Assembly: GCA_037355855.1 (NCBI GenBank)
Contig: CM074766.1
Span: forward strand, 310,001 to 374,000
Direction of reading: 5' to 3'
Length of the DNA: 64,000 nt
DNA from: Pseudo-nitzschia pungens
Lineage: Eukaryota > Bacillariophyta > Bacillariophyceae > Bacillariales > Bacillariaceae
The position numbers and the translations under genes are program-made. The notes beneath the pieces are model-generated. The model saw only the letters and a program-made list of their open reading frames with translations, made no database searches and had not been told where the DNA came from. The stretch's first letter is position 1. Each line of letters opens with the position of its first letter. Positions 1 to 11,889 of the stretch are shown piece after piece.

Positions 1-1950
1 GTCTAGTCGATGCCACATCCGCATGAGCATCATCATCAACAACATCAACAACATCGATTCCCTTGCAGGATGGCGATGAAACACAATCAATCAATGCTAC
101 CGTTTTTTGTTTCGTTTCTCCGATCCTTCCCCAAGGTCGAGCTGCACACACGTCCACCTCGACGGTGCCTACTCTCCGGAACGCAAGTCTTGCCGCTTCT
201 GCTGCTACTGCTACTGCTACTGGTAGTACTCCTTTGTCGCATGCCTCTCGAGAAGCGGGTAGCGGGGCTATCCGCTCCCATACGGTATGGTATCGAGAAA
301 CCGTGGCAGCTTGCCAAGTATTACGCTTTGGAATGTTGCCGGCAAAAGCACGCGCTCCCGAAACAATAGCAATAACAATAGCACGTGCTCCCAAAACAGC
401 ACGCGTGTGTACACGGACTTGAAGTGCAAATCGTACCGATGGAGGCAATCCTCATCGCTCGAAGCAGAATGGAATGATTGGCTGCCGGGAAGAAATCGAA
501 GAATCCAACAAAAACAAAAACAACAAAAACAACGAAACAAACTAAGGTTGGTCGACGGATGTGCCGTGCCGTACTGTGTTGTGCTTTACTGGTCATGGCG
601 GACGAATTTCGCTTGGACTTCTCGTTCGCGGTAATAGGCATTGTTGTGTTGAGTTGCGTTGTTGCTTTAGAGGGAAAGCCAGTTCGATCTGGGACCGACC
701 GACACGCAATGCGATGCAATGCAATGCGACAATGAATGCCCTACTCGGAATGCAATGTGGCAAAGGGCACGCGACAGGAAGGATGCGACACGAGTCATGC
801 GACATAAGGCACGCGACACGAGGCAAGCATGCGAACCGGGCATCGCTGTGACGGTGCAGTTGCACACTGGCTGGGTGAGTGTAAGGTTACCGTAAGGTAC
901 CATCCCCATCCAATCCAATCCAATCCAATCCAATCCAGTCGACAAATTTCGAAGCAGTCACCACCAAAGAGCACGACGAAACAGACGCTGCATCTGCCAG
1001 CACCAGCGTTACAAATCATTTCGTGTGGTCGAATCGCATATCTTATTGACCATTCTCAACCATGGAGCTCCTATGAGGTATTCGGCGGTCGTGTTGTGCA
1101 CGACGAGGTCATTGCGCTGGCGAATTCCAAGAACATTCATTGCGAGCCCTGCCCCATTCCATTTCGAGCGTGGCAAGTTCATTCCGATGAGATGACACGA
1201 GAAGAAATGAAATAAAATGAATTGGCTTCGTTGTAATTCCAACCTTCAGTCGAAACGTGTCACTCGAAGGGTTTCGAACGAATTGCTGTATTGCGGAGTA
1301 CGTGTACGTCGTATTGCGTTTCGCAAAAAAGGTAACGGATGCCTGTAAACCGAGCAAGCCCGGAGTGGCCACCCGACTAATATATCTCGAAACAAAAAGG
1401 AGTCGGGGTGTCGTCGTCTTTTGAACGCCTCGGACACGGCGATGGACAATTGCGGTGCAACGAAAAATGGGACGGACGAAGAAAGACGTCGTTGTGGTAT
1501 TGGAGGTCAAAAAAAAAAGATGCGGCATTCGCTCCAGAGGAACAGAAACGACGGATCCGGATCGCCATCCAAGAGCACAAGGCCAAAACTATATTTTGAT
1601 CTACAGCTACCGCAATTCGCAATCCATCACGACGCAATGCGAATCCATGAATGAGTCCTTGGTTGTATTCGATTCGTATACACCTACAAGTGGAAAGTTA
1701 CGTATCACAACAACATTTGAAATAATTACTTCTATTTTTTTTGTTTCAGCGAATCATCAATCTTTGGAACGGGCAAGACGGAATGGTTCAGCGCGCGAGG
1801 CGAGCATCGAGTCTGTGTCGACCGCCTGTTCCTCGGTTCAATATACTGTAATGGAGTAGTGTCCTCCTATTTTGCTGAAGCACGAAGCGAGTCGGTGGAA
1901 TGGCAAACCAAAAATAGCCACATCGGTTCCACGTTTCCGAAGTCGTTTAA
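1..1950. other. Region without a supportable gene
   Basis: Open frames here are short, overlap on both strands and are built from simple repeats (CAT/CAA near 20-55, CTG/CTA near 197-225, AATCC pentamers near 908-937). One frame from position 10 gives a leucine run that resembles a signal peptide, but it comes from the CTG/CTA tract and has no conserved context. A GTAAGGTTAC motif followed by CGTAAGGTAC lies at 881-900. I see no domain, no splice-consistent exon chain and no RNA gene. It probably contains the downstream flank of the minus-strand gene that ends at 1954. Confidence 0.5.
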
Positions 1951-1953
1951 CCA

Positions 1954-4900
1954 TTAGAGATTGGGAACATTGAGAACGTTGAGAATGTGGTCCAGTTTTG
2001 TCATTGCCACGGTGGCTTCGGATGCCACGGGGTTCAGCGACACGGCGCCAGCAATCAACGCCATGGATGCTACTAGCTGAGGAACAGGGACACTGTTGCC
2101 ACAAGATTGAGGAGTAGAAGAACCAGAGATTCGATTCTTCAGCTTTTCATCACAGACCTCGCCGTTGTCGGTAGGCTGGATTAGATCCTTTACAAAATCA
2201 TCAAAGACAAGCAGTTTGGCGTACTTGCTGTAGTTGATGGGAGGAAAGGTTGCCACGGGGGTGTTCTGGACGTAATCCGACAAGATTCCCCAGGTCCCGA
2301 CATCGTTGCCCGTCATCGGATCCTTCTCGTGGTTGTCGTCCACCAACGGGGCACTGGTCAGTTTCGCCTCGGATCGCACGCGGTCGACGACTTCCGTCGA
2401 ATCTCCGAAGGACGTGCCGCTCGAAATACCCGGCCGCGCGGTGGAAGCAAATTCCGAGAAATAGGGCGAATCCTAATCCCTTGGTCTCCCTCAGCTTGTC
2501 GTGGGCGGCGTTGCGCCATTTCCAATAGCGCATGATCAAGTCGTCGCCCAATCCACCCACGCGCAGACGCGGGGAGTTCCAATCTTCTATCCTGGATGCC
2601 TGGCCTTGCATGATGCTCGCATCTTCCAATGCGATGTGATAGTTCCAGTTGTTGACCAAGGCCGTCAAGAAGAGCCTTGTTCCGGGAAAGGAAGTTATCG
2701 TGGACAATATGGGTCCCCTGGGTAGATGCTGACGGAGGAGTACCCTTGTCCTCTGCGGTGCAATCGGCACGATGTGAAATTCTTCCTCAAAGCCCGAGAC
2801 TCCGCCGTGCCTCACGACATTGGGGGGATCGAATCGCAACAACTTCTTCGGACGGCCGTTCTCTCCCAATTTGCCAATGTGTCCCATGCCGCAATCATCC
2901 GTGAAGAATTTCAATCTCAATTTCGGCAGATTGCTGTTGAGCATGCCGATGCTCTCGATTGGCGGCACCGATCCATCGTGCAAAAAGAACAAATGGGGTG
3001 AATCAAGATTATTCTCCACAATGTACGAGTAATCCACGGAATAATCCAGCACAGTGTCCACGGGGACGGTCTCCATGTCTCCCTTGCGCCTCGATGGCAG
3101 CAACGACGGATCGGCCTCCAAAACGTTCCCCCGCCAGACGTACACCAAACCCTGGTGCTCCACTACTGCTCTGTGATTGCCACAGTTCGATTTTGTGACT
3201 CGGTTCAACATTTTTTCCCCGCCCTGAACGCTTTCGTCGCCATTCTCGTCGACGATGTGAAGCGTAGGGATGTCTGCAACCGAAAGCAATTGATTGATTG
3301 GCAAAAAACTAGTGTGAGCGGGTTTCTGACGAGTCAAAATCAAGATCAATGCGAACGATTATGCACTGGATGTACGCACCGACACATTTTCCGTTATCAC
3401 CGAAGCGCCAGCCGTGGTACATGCAGACGAGCTCATCGTTCTCGACGTAACCCATGGAGAGAGGTGCCGATCTGTGTGGGCACACGTCGGCCATTGCGAC
3501 TAGTTCGTTCTCGGAATCGCGATAAATAACAAGGGGTTCGCCCCAGAGTCTTGTGGCAAAAGGCTGCTGTTGGCGCCCTTTTTTGTTGTCCTTTTTTCCC
3601 AGCACTGCATCGACTGGTGTCTTATACCCATCAATCTGCCAAGGGAATGCCACGGCATACCTGGATTCAGGGCACATACGCAAAATCAAGTTGAGTATTG
3701 ATTGAGGATGAAAAATCAATCTCCATTATCCCACGATACCAATTTTTCAATACCACAGGATGTACGCACCATGCACTTTCGAAGGAAGGGTCCTTGAGGA
3801 TAGCCTTATTTTTGGAAGCTGTGGGAATGTAGGAGTTGGTCAAGCCTCCCACCTTCCCCTTGATGTGTTCGTGGAAAATACCGCTCTTGTGCTCCAATTC
3901 AGCGATTTCCTCCTCAATTCCGGTACGATCTTCAATCTCCGTTCCAGAATTCGAACTACCGGTTTCTGGGTTGGCTGGAGAGACCTTGGAAGAGGCAGCA
4001 AGGGCAAAGTGTACGGCACCACCCCATCGCGAACGATGCTGCAGGAGCTCCATTCCATTCTGTTGGAAGAATTCCATGGCCTCATTGCTGAAGGGCACGT
4101 CAACGAAGGGTTTGAGGGAATCAGTGAAACACAGCATAGTCTCAGCCCTTGGATTTTCACTGCCGTTGCCGCCTGCACTGGCAAAGGAGAATAATTCATC
4201 CATGATATTACGGACCGCATCCTCATCGACATAAAATAAGACTAAAGAGGAATAGATTAGGGCATCATGAAAACGATGATGGTACAAATGGATTCATAAA
4301 AAACCCCAAATTGAGTTTCTGTGATGCACTCACCTGCTTCCCATACCATCAGGGTTGGAACGTTTTCCTTCAAATTACCCTCTTTTCGGAGTGTCTGAAT
4401 AAGACTAGTTGGATTCTGGCCACCGCAATTGTTGAGATCGAACGGGACGAGATTGTGTCTGTCAGACATGCTCCATTCCGGATCGTTGGTTCGCCGGAAC
4501 TGTTCGTACAATTTCGATTTACCTTCCACCACTTCTGGCAAATCAACTTCCACGAAATTGATCTTACCCGAGTGACGGTGACGATATCTCAGAGCTCTCG
4601 TATCGTATCCAGCGCCAAAGAGGACGACGTTGCACTCTAGATCGGTTCCTTGCGCATCGGTGCACGCCGGAGAGGAAAGAAAGCTATCCAGTGCCTCGTC
4701 GATGAATTCTGTGCGGGCCTGGATCCATTCAGCAAATTTGAGGATGGGATCGAGGAGAGATGCTCCCCATTCCGATGTCACGAGGCCGCGAGTGGTCTTC
4801 GGAAGTAACTCCTGCGCAACAGTGTCCTGAATCTTGCCGCGGTAATTTAGCAGAGCGCGGACCCATAGCACGCGTAGATTCTTAGAGGAGTCCTTGATGT

Positions 4901-5078
4901 CACATTCATCAAAGGCATGCAGGAAGTTGAAGATGATACCGGTGACTGTATCGGATACGATCCCGAATACGTTCTGGCTATCTGCTGCCGATTCCGATTT
5001 TTTCTCTTTTGATTCTGTAGAATAAGAGCTACTAGTACTATGATGTTGTGATTGCTGATACAAGAGCAACAACAACAA
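1954..5078 (-). CDS. Fusion protein: LCM-type methyltransferase + Rieske/PAO-like oxygenase
   Basis: Four exons are read: about 5078-4334, 4241-3770, 3660-3380 and 3273-1954, with GT-AG introns of 92, 109 and 106 bp and phases that agree at every junction. Exons 1-2 give a SAM-dependent methyltransferase of the leucine carboxyl methyltransferase type (GAGYDTRALRYR loop; acidic VEVDLPEV strand; WEAVLFYV across intron 1). Exons 3-4 give a Rieske domain with CPH and CMYH ligands (C-x-H...C-x2-H) and a C-terminal part like pheophorbide a oxygenase/Tic55-type Rieske oxygenases; a hydrophobic stretch near the C-terminus may be a membrane anchor. The junction SAW|YAVAFPW joins the domains in one frame. 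Two problems remain. The first in-frame codon is TTG, so an upstream start exon is missing or the ATG lies in another frame near 5199-5226. The frame also changes between about 2472 and 2380. Substrates of both domains are unknown. Confidence 0.75.
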
Positions 5079-5713
5079 GAACTTGTTGGTGCTGCTTTAG
5101 CTGGATTTTTTTTAAAAAGGAGTAGCACCCTGTTACTACTACCGCAGTTGTCCACAAAAAGGATCCGAGTTTGATGACATTCTGCTGCTGCTGCTGCTGC
5201 TGCGTGACATGATAGAGTGTCGGCAATTCCCATTACTAGTAGTTTGTGAGTTCATAACTTTTCCGCGAACTGGCAGCAGAAAATTGATGAAATGTGTTGT
5301 GTTGGTCGGATTTTTCAGGATTTTCCGTCTTGCATCAACCGTTTGTCACATTTTTATTTTATTTTTACTCTACGGTGACAAACACACACGACAAAGAAAC
5401 AGAAACAGAGTGAGTCTTCGTAAGGTTACCGTAACCTTACCGTACCGGTCGACAGAGCAGCCTTTATCCGAGACAACTCAATCACCTCGTTGCATGTTGT
5501 TGTGGATCGGGACTTCGGACTCTCCGCTCTCCCTCACGACAATCCCATCACGGAGAACAAAACACCAAACACCAAACGCCAAACAAACAACGGCTACGAA
5601 ACCATCCGTCGACTGGACGCCACGAAAGGGCAGGAATCAATCCGTTACTCGTTCTTAACGGTAAACACGCACTCAATACTTCGCACAACAACAACAACAA
5701 CAACAACAACAAA
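5079..5713. promoter_or_regulatory. Divergent intergenic region
   Basis: This 0.6 kb lies between the minus-strand LCM-Rieske gene and the plus-strand mS29 gene, so it should hold both promoters and possibly the missing first exon of the former (a CAG/AGC repeat with in-frame ATGs near 5180-5226, minus strand). It contains GTAAGGTTACC immediately followed by its near reverse complement GTAACCTTACC at 5420-5440. An ACA-rich 5' leader (5686-5712) precedes the mS29 ATG. Confidence 0.5.
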
Positions 5714-8555
5714 ATGTGGAGGTTATCGGCAAAGAGGGCAATGCCAAGGGGCGGAAACGGCGGAGGCGGCGCGATTCGAGCCCGCGGCTCGTGTGTATTC
5801 GGCCGTGCTTTTGTGGGAAGCACGCAGACGAGCCATGGATCCCGGAATGCTGCTCCGACTCCGACCTCGTCGTCTTCGACCTCTGCCGGAAGGGTCCGGT
5901 GCTACCACGCAACGAGAAGCCACTTTCAGCCTAAATCCAGGGGCGAAGAGACGTCTTCGTCTTCCTCCTCCTGGAACCTCGGCGACGACGTGGACGACGA
6001 AGAACTGGACCGGCTCGCAATGAAAACCAACGCAAAGGTCCACATCGACGACGTCGATCCGAACGATCCCGACGACATTCCCGATTTGCTGGACTACCGC
6101 TTTCGGAGCTTGGACGACGACGGTGATGATCTACTAGACGACGACGACGACGATGACGACGACGAACAAACGCGGGAGCTCTACCGGCTCCAGCAGGAAA
6201 GCATCAACGACGAGCTTGACCAGCGCAAGGGACGGCCCTGGAGGGATCCGTGGGAAATCACCGAGGACCAGTGGATGGCCTCCGATACCGGACCCGACAG
6301 CATCCCGGACTGGTCTCCCTCCTTTGTGTCGCGGATTGCCCAGGAGCGCCTGCAAATTCTGTCCGCCCAAGGTGCGTACGGTAGCGCAGTGCAGCGCAGC
6401 GTTGCATCGTGGAGTGGAGTGGAGTGGAGTGGAGCGCGATGTGAATGTGATAGAATGTGGTGTGATGTGGTGTGATTTTGTCGTGGCGATTGCAATTGCG
6501 ATTGCAATTGCAATTGCCATTGCGACGGATATTCTTTGTGTTGCGATTGGTTTGGTTTCTGTTTGAGAGTTGGGTTTGGGCCATGTTTTCATGTGAACTG
6601 AACACGGGCACGAACGACCACGACTATCAATCGTTTTGTTTGGTGAATCTTGGAGCGCATGCCGTTGGAAATTGCAGGACGAACGGTAATCTAACGAGTT
6701 GTATTGTTTGTTCTTCACTGCCATTTGTGCTCCAAACCGAATGTATTGCGATTCGATGGATGCCAACAACACGACCCATCTCGCGTTGCCGTTTCGAATT
6801 GTGGGATTCGCACGTTTGATTTTTTGCGGCTTGGTTTGGTTTGGTTCGCTTCGACCGACTCGATATGCCAATGGGTGATCAGACGGAAATGGAATCCCCA
6901 CTCTCGAGGCCCTGGCCGCCATGACCCTTCCGGCTTCGGATCCCACACTCCACCCGGCGCGAGAGACCAAGACATATGCTTCCTACCGCAAGAGCCAACA
7001 CGCCAAGGCCGTACGGGAGTGCGTCGAAACACTGGCGAAGGACCGCGTTGCAGCCCTCCTCGAATCCGCCAAGGGCGGCAACGATAACAAAGATGACGAA
7101 GCATGGAGATCCCGACAGGACGCCGTGGATGCGCTCTTTGAGGCCCTCCAGGAGGAGGCCAAGGCGGACGAATCCATGGACGTCCTGTCCCTGCATCCGG
7201 AGTTTCCGCGCTGGGTAGAGCGGGGACTGGAGGACTACCTCCGTGATGCCCAGAACGATGCGGCTTCCGCCGCCGAATCCGAAACCTCCAGCGAAGGAGA
7301 CAACACCGCGACCGCCGCGAGTTCCTGGAAGGAGGGGACCCCCGTCTTTATGGACTGCTACGATCCCTCCGAGGCCGGATCCGACGCCAGCAAGCCGGGA
7401 CCGATGGTTCCCTCCATCCTGAAACCCCTCGCACCCCACAAACACGGTGGACCGGGAAAAATGGTCGAGGAATGGGAACTGGCAGCCCACTCTTCCACCA
7501 AGCGGATCCTGCTCCGGGAGTGCACCTCCCGCATCGCGGGGCACCTGGCGTCCGCCGACGACAACCAAAAGATCTACGTCCACGGCAAGCGGGGGACCGG
7601 CAAGTCGGCGGTCCTCGCCTCCATCGTGGCGTCGGCACGCAGGTCCGGTTGCATCGTGATGTACCTGCCGGACGGGGACCGCCTCCGCAAGAACGGCTTT
7701 TTCGTCACCCCCAGCACGCACCCCGACCGCAAGGGAAGGTTCGACCTGCAGGATCTCTCGCAGGAAGCCCTCTCGCAGCTTGCGGACTCCCATGCTTCGG
7801 ATCTGGAGGGAATGGTGGCCGATCGGGAGACCCTTTCCAGGTTCTTCAAGGAAAGCCAGTTGGTGACCCTCGACGAGCAGCTGGGCAGCGGTGGTGAGGG
7901 CGGCGGGGCGTCCCTGACCGATCTCCTGGACTACGCGCAGGAGCACAAGAAGCATGCTCCCATGTGTTACTCCGTGGTGGTCCACCACCTCCTGCACGCC
8001 AAGACCGACAAGAAATTCGTCCTGGTCATGGACGAGTTCAATTGTCTGTTCGATCACGGGCACTACTTCCACATGGCCTACGACGAGGACGTTCGAGAGG
8101 CCATTCCCTGCGAAAAGATCAATCTCTTCGAGCCCATCCTGGCCGCCCTGAACCTGACCACGCAGTCGGCGGAACACGAAGAGGACGCCGACCCCACCGT
8201 TCTGGCGGACGGGGCCGCCGCCGCGGCAGCGGTTTCCGCCTCGGTGGTGGTCGGCACGACCGAATCCCACGCCGTTCGGAGGGACACCACGGACGCTCTG
8301 ACGGAGTGCGCCCACCGGCGGCAGGTATCCTCCTCGTCCGCTGGCAGCAGCAGCAACAACAACTTCCACGTCGTAGAGGTCCCCCGCTTTTCGAGCCTCG
8401 AGGCCGACCACGTCCTGGCCAATTTCGAGGCGATCGGGATCGGAAAGCTGCGACTCGATCGCGGCGACACCCTCATGAATCCCCAGGAGGTGGAATTTCT
8501 CAAGATGGCGTCCGGGTCCATCGGCCAAAAACTCTTGGACGTTTCGATTCTGTGA
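5714..8555 (+). CDS. DAP3: Mitochondrial small ribosomal subunit protein mS29 (DAP3-like GTPase)
   Basis: Two exons, 5714-6371 and 6883-8555, encode 776 residues; the intron is GTGCGT...CAG and joins AQ|DGNGIPTLEAL in frame. The DAP3 family is the GTP-binding mS29 protein at the head of the mitoribosome small subunit. Visible hallmarks are a P-loop HGKRGTGKS at about residue 450, the strand GCIVMYLPDGDRL, and the Walker-B-like FVLVMDEFNCLFD followed by HYFHMAYDED. The N-terminus (MWRLSAKRAMPRGG) is basic and Arg/Ser-rich, as expected for a mitochondrial presequence. It is followed by a long acidic region with an Asp run near residues 140-150, which makes the protein about twice as long as animal DAP3. 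The start is the first ATG after an ACA-rich leader. The reading frame is intact. The symbol is given by family. Confidence 0.9.
6372..6882 (+). repeat. Repeat-rich 511-bp intron of the mS29 gene
   Basis: The intron carries GGAGT pentamers at about 6411-6437, a TGTGATGTGG-type stretch, and a run of ATTGCAATTGCG-like hexamers at about 6487-6524. The donor is GGTGCGTAC, the same octamer seen at two donors of the neighbouring LCM-Rieske gene. Confidence 0.7.
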
Positions 8556-11500
8556 GACGACTCGACGAATGAAAACGACACAGAAGACACACAAGCACAA
8601 GAAATACTTCGTAACAATAATTATGACAATACAGACTAGATCTACGAAGAATGATTGTTCTTCGAGGCGAGTTGGATTGGATATCCTGGAGTCCAAACCA
8701 AACCACTCGCGTATCTCACACCCTCTAGAAGACTGAGGTTATAGCACCACGACAATACATTAGACCGTTTCGCCTTATCCTTCCATTGTTTAGGTACGAC
8801 GTGTACAAATGGGCGTAGTTGTCTCTTCTGTTCCGTTCTCTCGCCTGCAACGGCATCGGCACAATCAGCTCCAACATTGATTTTCAGTGATTCGGATAGC
8901 GTTGTTGCCCTTGCTCTTCCGTCCTCTCTCATTCAAGGGTATGATTCGTGTATAATTTGTACGAGTATCTTACGTACTTTACTCCTGTTCGGCTGATACG
9001 AATGCCTCCATCGGCGTTCTTGCATGGCGCGGGTGACTCAATTCGATCGAAGCCGTTGCCGTGGCGTTGGAATAGAAGTACCGGTAGAACATACCGTTTG
9101 CACCCAACCGCGTTCCAATGCTGTTGTTAATAATTACTGGTCTGTACGGTAAGACCTTATCTTATTACACTGGCCAACTCATGCGAAATTTGCGTCTCCA
9201 ACACAACAAAGCTACGGTAAGTTACTGTAATCTTACTTTTTTGTGATCGCAGAATAATGGATCTCGAAATCTTCCGGTACTTGTGCATCAGAAAGACGAA
9301 ATAAAGCGCCGAACTCATAGTAAGGTCTTACGCACGAGAACCTTACTCGTACGTTTACCGTACGATAATGTGGTTGGATAATATGATTTCATTCGCTGGA
9401 TTCGCCACAGGTCAAGCAGAATAAATCCGCTTGTTCTCGATCACCCGAATCGCAAAGAATAATGTTGGATTGGAATTGGAATTGGAATTGGTATTGCGAT
9501 TAGGAAACTGCCTAACGAGTCGAACTTAGAGGTACATTACGGTATCCGACGAACCGAAACAAGCCTCCTCCCTTTCGAGTAAGCCTAATTACTGTGCGGT
9601 TCCAAAACTTCCGCACAATTCGTTCAGTGAGCGTCGACGAATTCTGGCAATGGAAGAGTGGGTCGAGTCATTCATCCGCTCACTTCTTTTTCATCCATCA
9701 GACGCGACGTGACATGACATGACATTTCATGACATTATTTTGATTGATGCTTCATACCGGTACGTACCGTAACTTACGTACACTTACGGCATGAATTACG
9801 GATAGCATCGATCAACTAAAATGTAATGCGAGGACATATTCTCGGTCGTGTTCGGTGAGCGGAAGTACGGGTATGTACTTACCGTACGGTACGTGAATCT
9901 CATACGGAAGTTTGACTGTTTCCTATGTTTGGGACGGTAGTTTCTGTATCCTCCTTTACAAATTTACCGGTATTGTTTTACTTCATAATTTTAAGTTAGA
10001 AGTATTAGCGGATGGAAGACAGAAAGAGGAAACAAATAAAATGCTGCACTACGAAATACGTACATGTAGTAACCTTACGAAGTCAAGTTTGCCAAGAAAA
10101 CAGACCGGAGATCATGAGTTACGGTATTGACTGCTGTAATTGTACGGTACCTATGAATGTGGTTCGAGGAGGAAACAGCGAAAAGACAAGAGGTTGGCAC
10201 GAGCATTCTTGCTGATGATGATTCATTGTTCTTTCATGGTGTACCATAAATCATAGTCAATGAATTGGTCGTAAACGTGTTTCGATTTGTTTCTTCATAT
10301 TAGTTTTGGAACGGTTTGATCGTATTCTAGCCGGGGGATTATTTGAGTCATTTGGAAAAAATGACAGAATGATGACGACCATCCGTTATTTTATTTAGGT
10401 GATGTTTGTCTAAAAATGATTTACTTAATGTTTAGTTTTACCCGCAATTGGTTCATTCACAACGTCGTGAAAATGAAAAAGTAAGCCTTACTTTACAAAC
10501 GGTTTTCGAACCGCATTCGATTGATTCGATCCTTCTTTTTGAAACGGTATCCATAAGTCCAAAACCAAATACCGTTGTGTCGAAAAGAAGACCTATGATG
10601 TACAAGTATGGGTTCTCAGAGCAATATCGCACGAGCAGTTTTGTGGTATACCGTACGAGTAACTTACAGTGTTTATGCTTTGCACGATCATCGGTTCGAC
10701 GAAGTTGAAGTAAAATTCACTATTGCGTTCGTTTGAGAAGTCACTTGATGGATTGAAAACCAATTATCGCACTTCGACCCCATAGATTCTTTTTCAAGCC
10801 TATTGATGAGGTTCTCCTAAATTTATATACATTAATGCTTCCGGAAAGAACAACAATTTTCAGGTATTTGAATCTACACATGTAATTCTCAGACGTGAAC
10901 AAAATTTTGGTATAGCGGAAGAATGGCTTCAATTTAATCACTTCACAAATATTTATATTGCCTCATTGTTTGTTAAGACGCTTTCAAAGTTAAATGAATG
11001 AAACGAACTGAGTGGGCTTGAAGAACAACCAATCAAAAATGTTTCGCGGTCACGTCACGGTCACAGGACCACGTTCGCAATGCAAAGTCTTCGGCGTCCT
11101 CTTTGGGGGTTATGAAAAGAGAAGGAAAAAAGCGAAGCTTTGGCTGATTGAGACCACGGCTCAAGCCGTACCGTTTTCTTTCGTGTTCAAAAAATAGAGT
11201 CATAAATGGGACTTGGGGAATTTGGTTGCTTCTTTTTCGCCCATAATTCGTACAATGTCGAATTTAGGCTATCACACCGAGACACGCGCGATGAGATGAA
11301 TGATGTACTTATTGTTAAGGTAGAACGGGCTTCATTTTTGTGGCTGAATCACACGGAATTAGTACTCTTAGTGAGACACCAGTAAGCTGTATAAACACGA
11401 ACGCCCTCATTCGTTGCTTGTTTTGCTACGACCCGAACTTATGCGCGAGTTCACCACGCAATTTCAGCACAAAAAGTGATCCGGAGACCTCATTTTTGTG

Positions 11501-11746
11501 GGTTTTCCTTCCAGTTTGACTGCCAGGCGTTTCTCATTTCCTTTACTCATTGCAGTACAGCGAGGTTTGTTCTTATTGTGCGAATGAATCAAAACTTAAG
11601 TATCGAATGAATGAATCCATTGGTAGCTGTACCTCTCCACCATACTACGACGATTGCGAGGGCTACTAGTACGACTTACTGCTGTATTCCACTCGCTAAC
11701 CAATAATTAAAGAGCAACGAGAACCTCGCGGTTCTTTGAATTCATC
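8556..11746. other. Long AT-rich spacer
   Basis: No convincing gene. Short frames at 8642-8932 (-), 9912-10215 (+) and 10448-10708 (+) lack domains and good codon bias. The spacer holds GGAATT/TTGGAA hexamers near 9470-9497, ACATG repeats near 9715-9730, and many CGTACGGTA, GTAAGTTAC and TAATCTTAC words (for example 9210-9240, 9330-9365, 9765-9790, 9870-9895). Confidence 0.5.
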
Positions 11747-11854
11747 ATGAGCAACAACATTCCAGGAATGGCAATGCCGCCTGGTGTGGATCCCCGAGTG
11801 CTTGCTCTCTTTCAGGCACAACAACAGCAGCAGCAGCAGCAGCAGCAACGGCTC

Positions 11855-11889
<35 letters not shown>

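Noticed and set aside
10..422. Signal-peptide-like frame with leucine run
   Set aside because: The leucines come from CTG/CTA slippage and the rest has no coding character; two overlapping frames are equally open.
6879..8696. 605-residue minus-strand open frame
   Set aside because: It is antisense to the mS29 second exon; its Gly/Val/Arg-rich translation is what GC-rich exon DNA gives on the opposite strand.
8642..8932. Minus-strand 96-residue frame as a small gene
   Set aside because: Its start is not ATG, no domain is seen, and it lies in the 3' flank of the mS29 gene.
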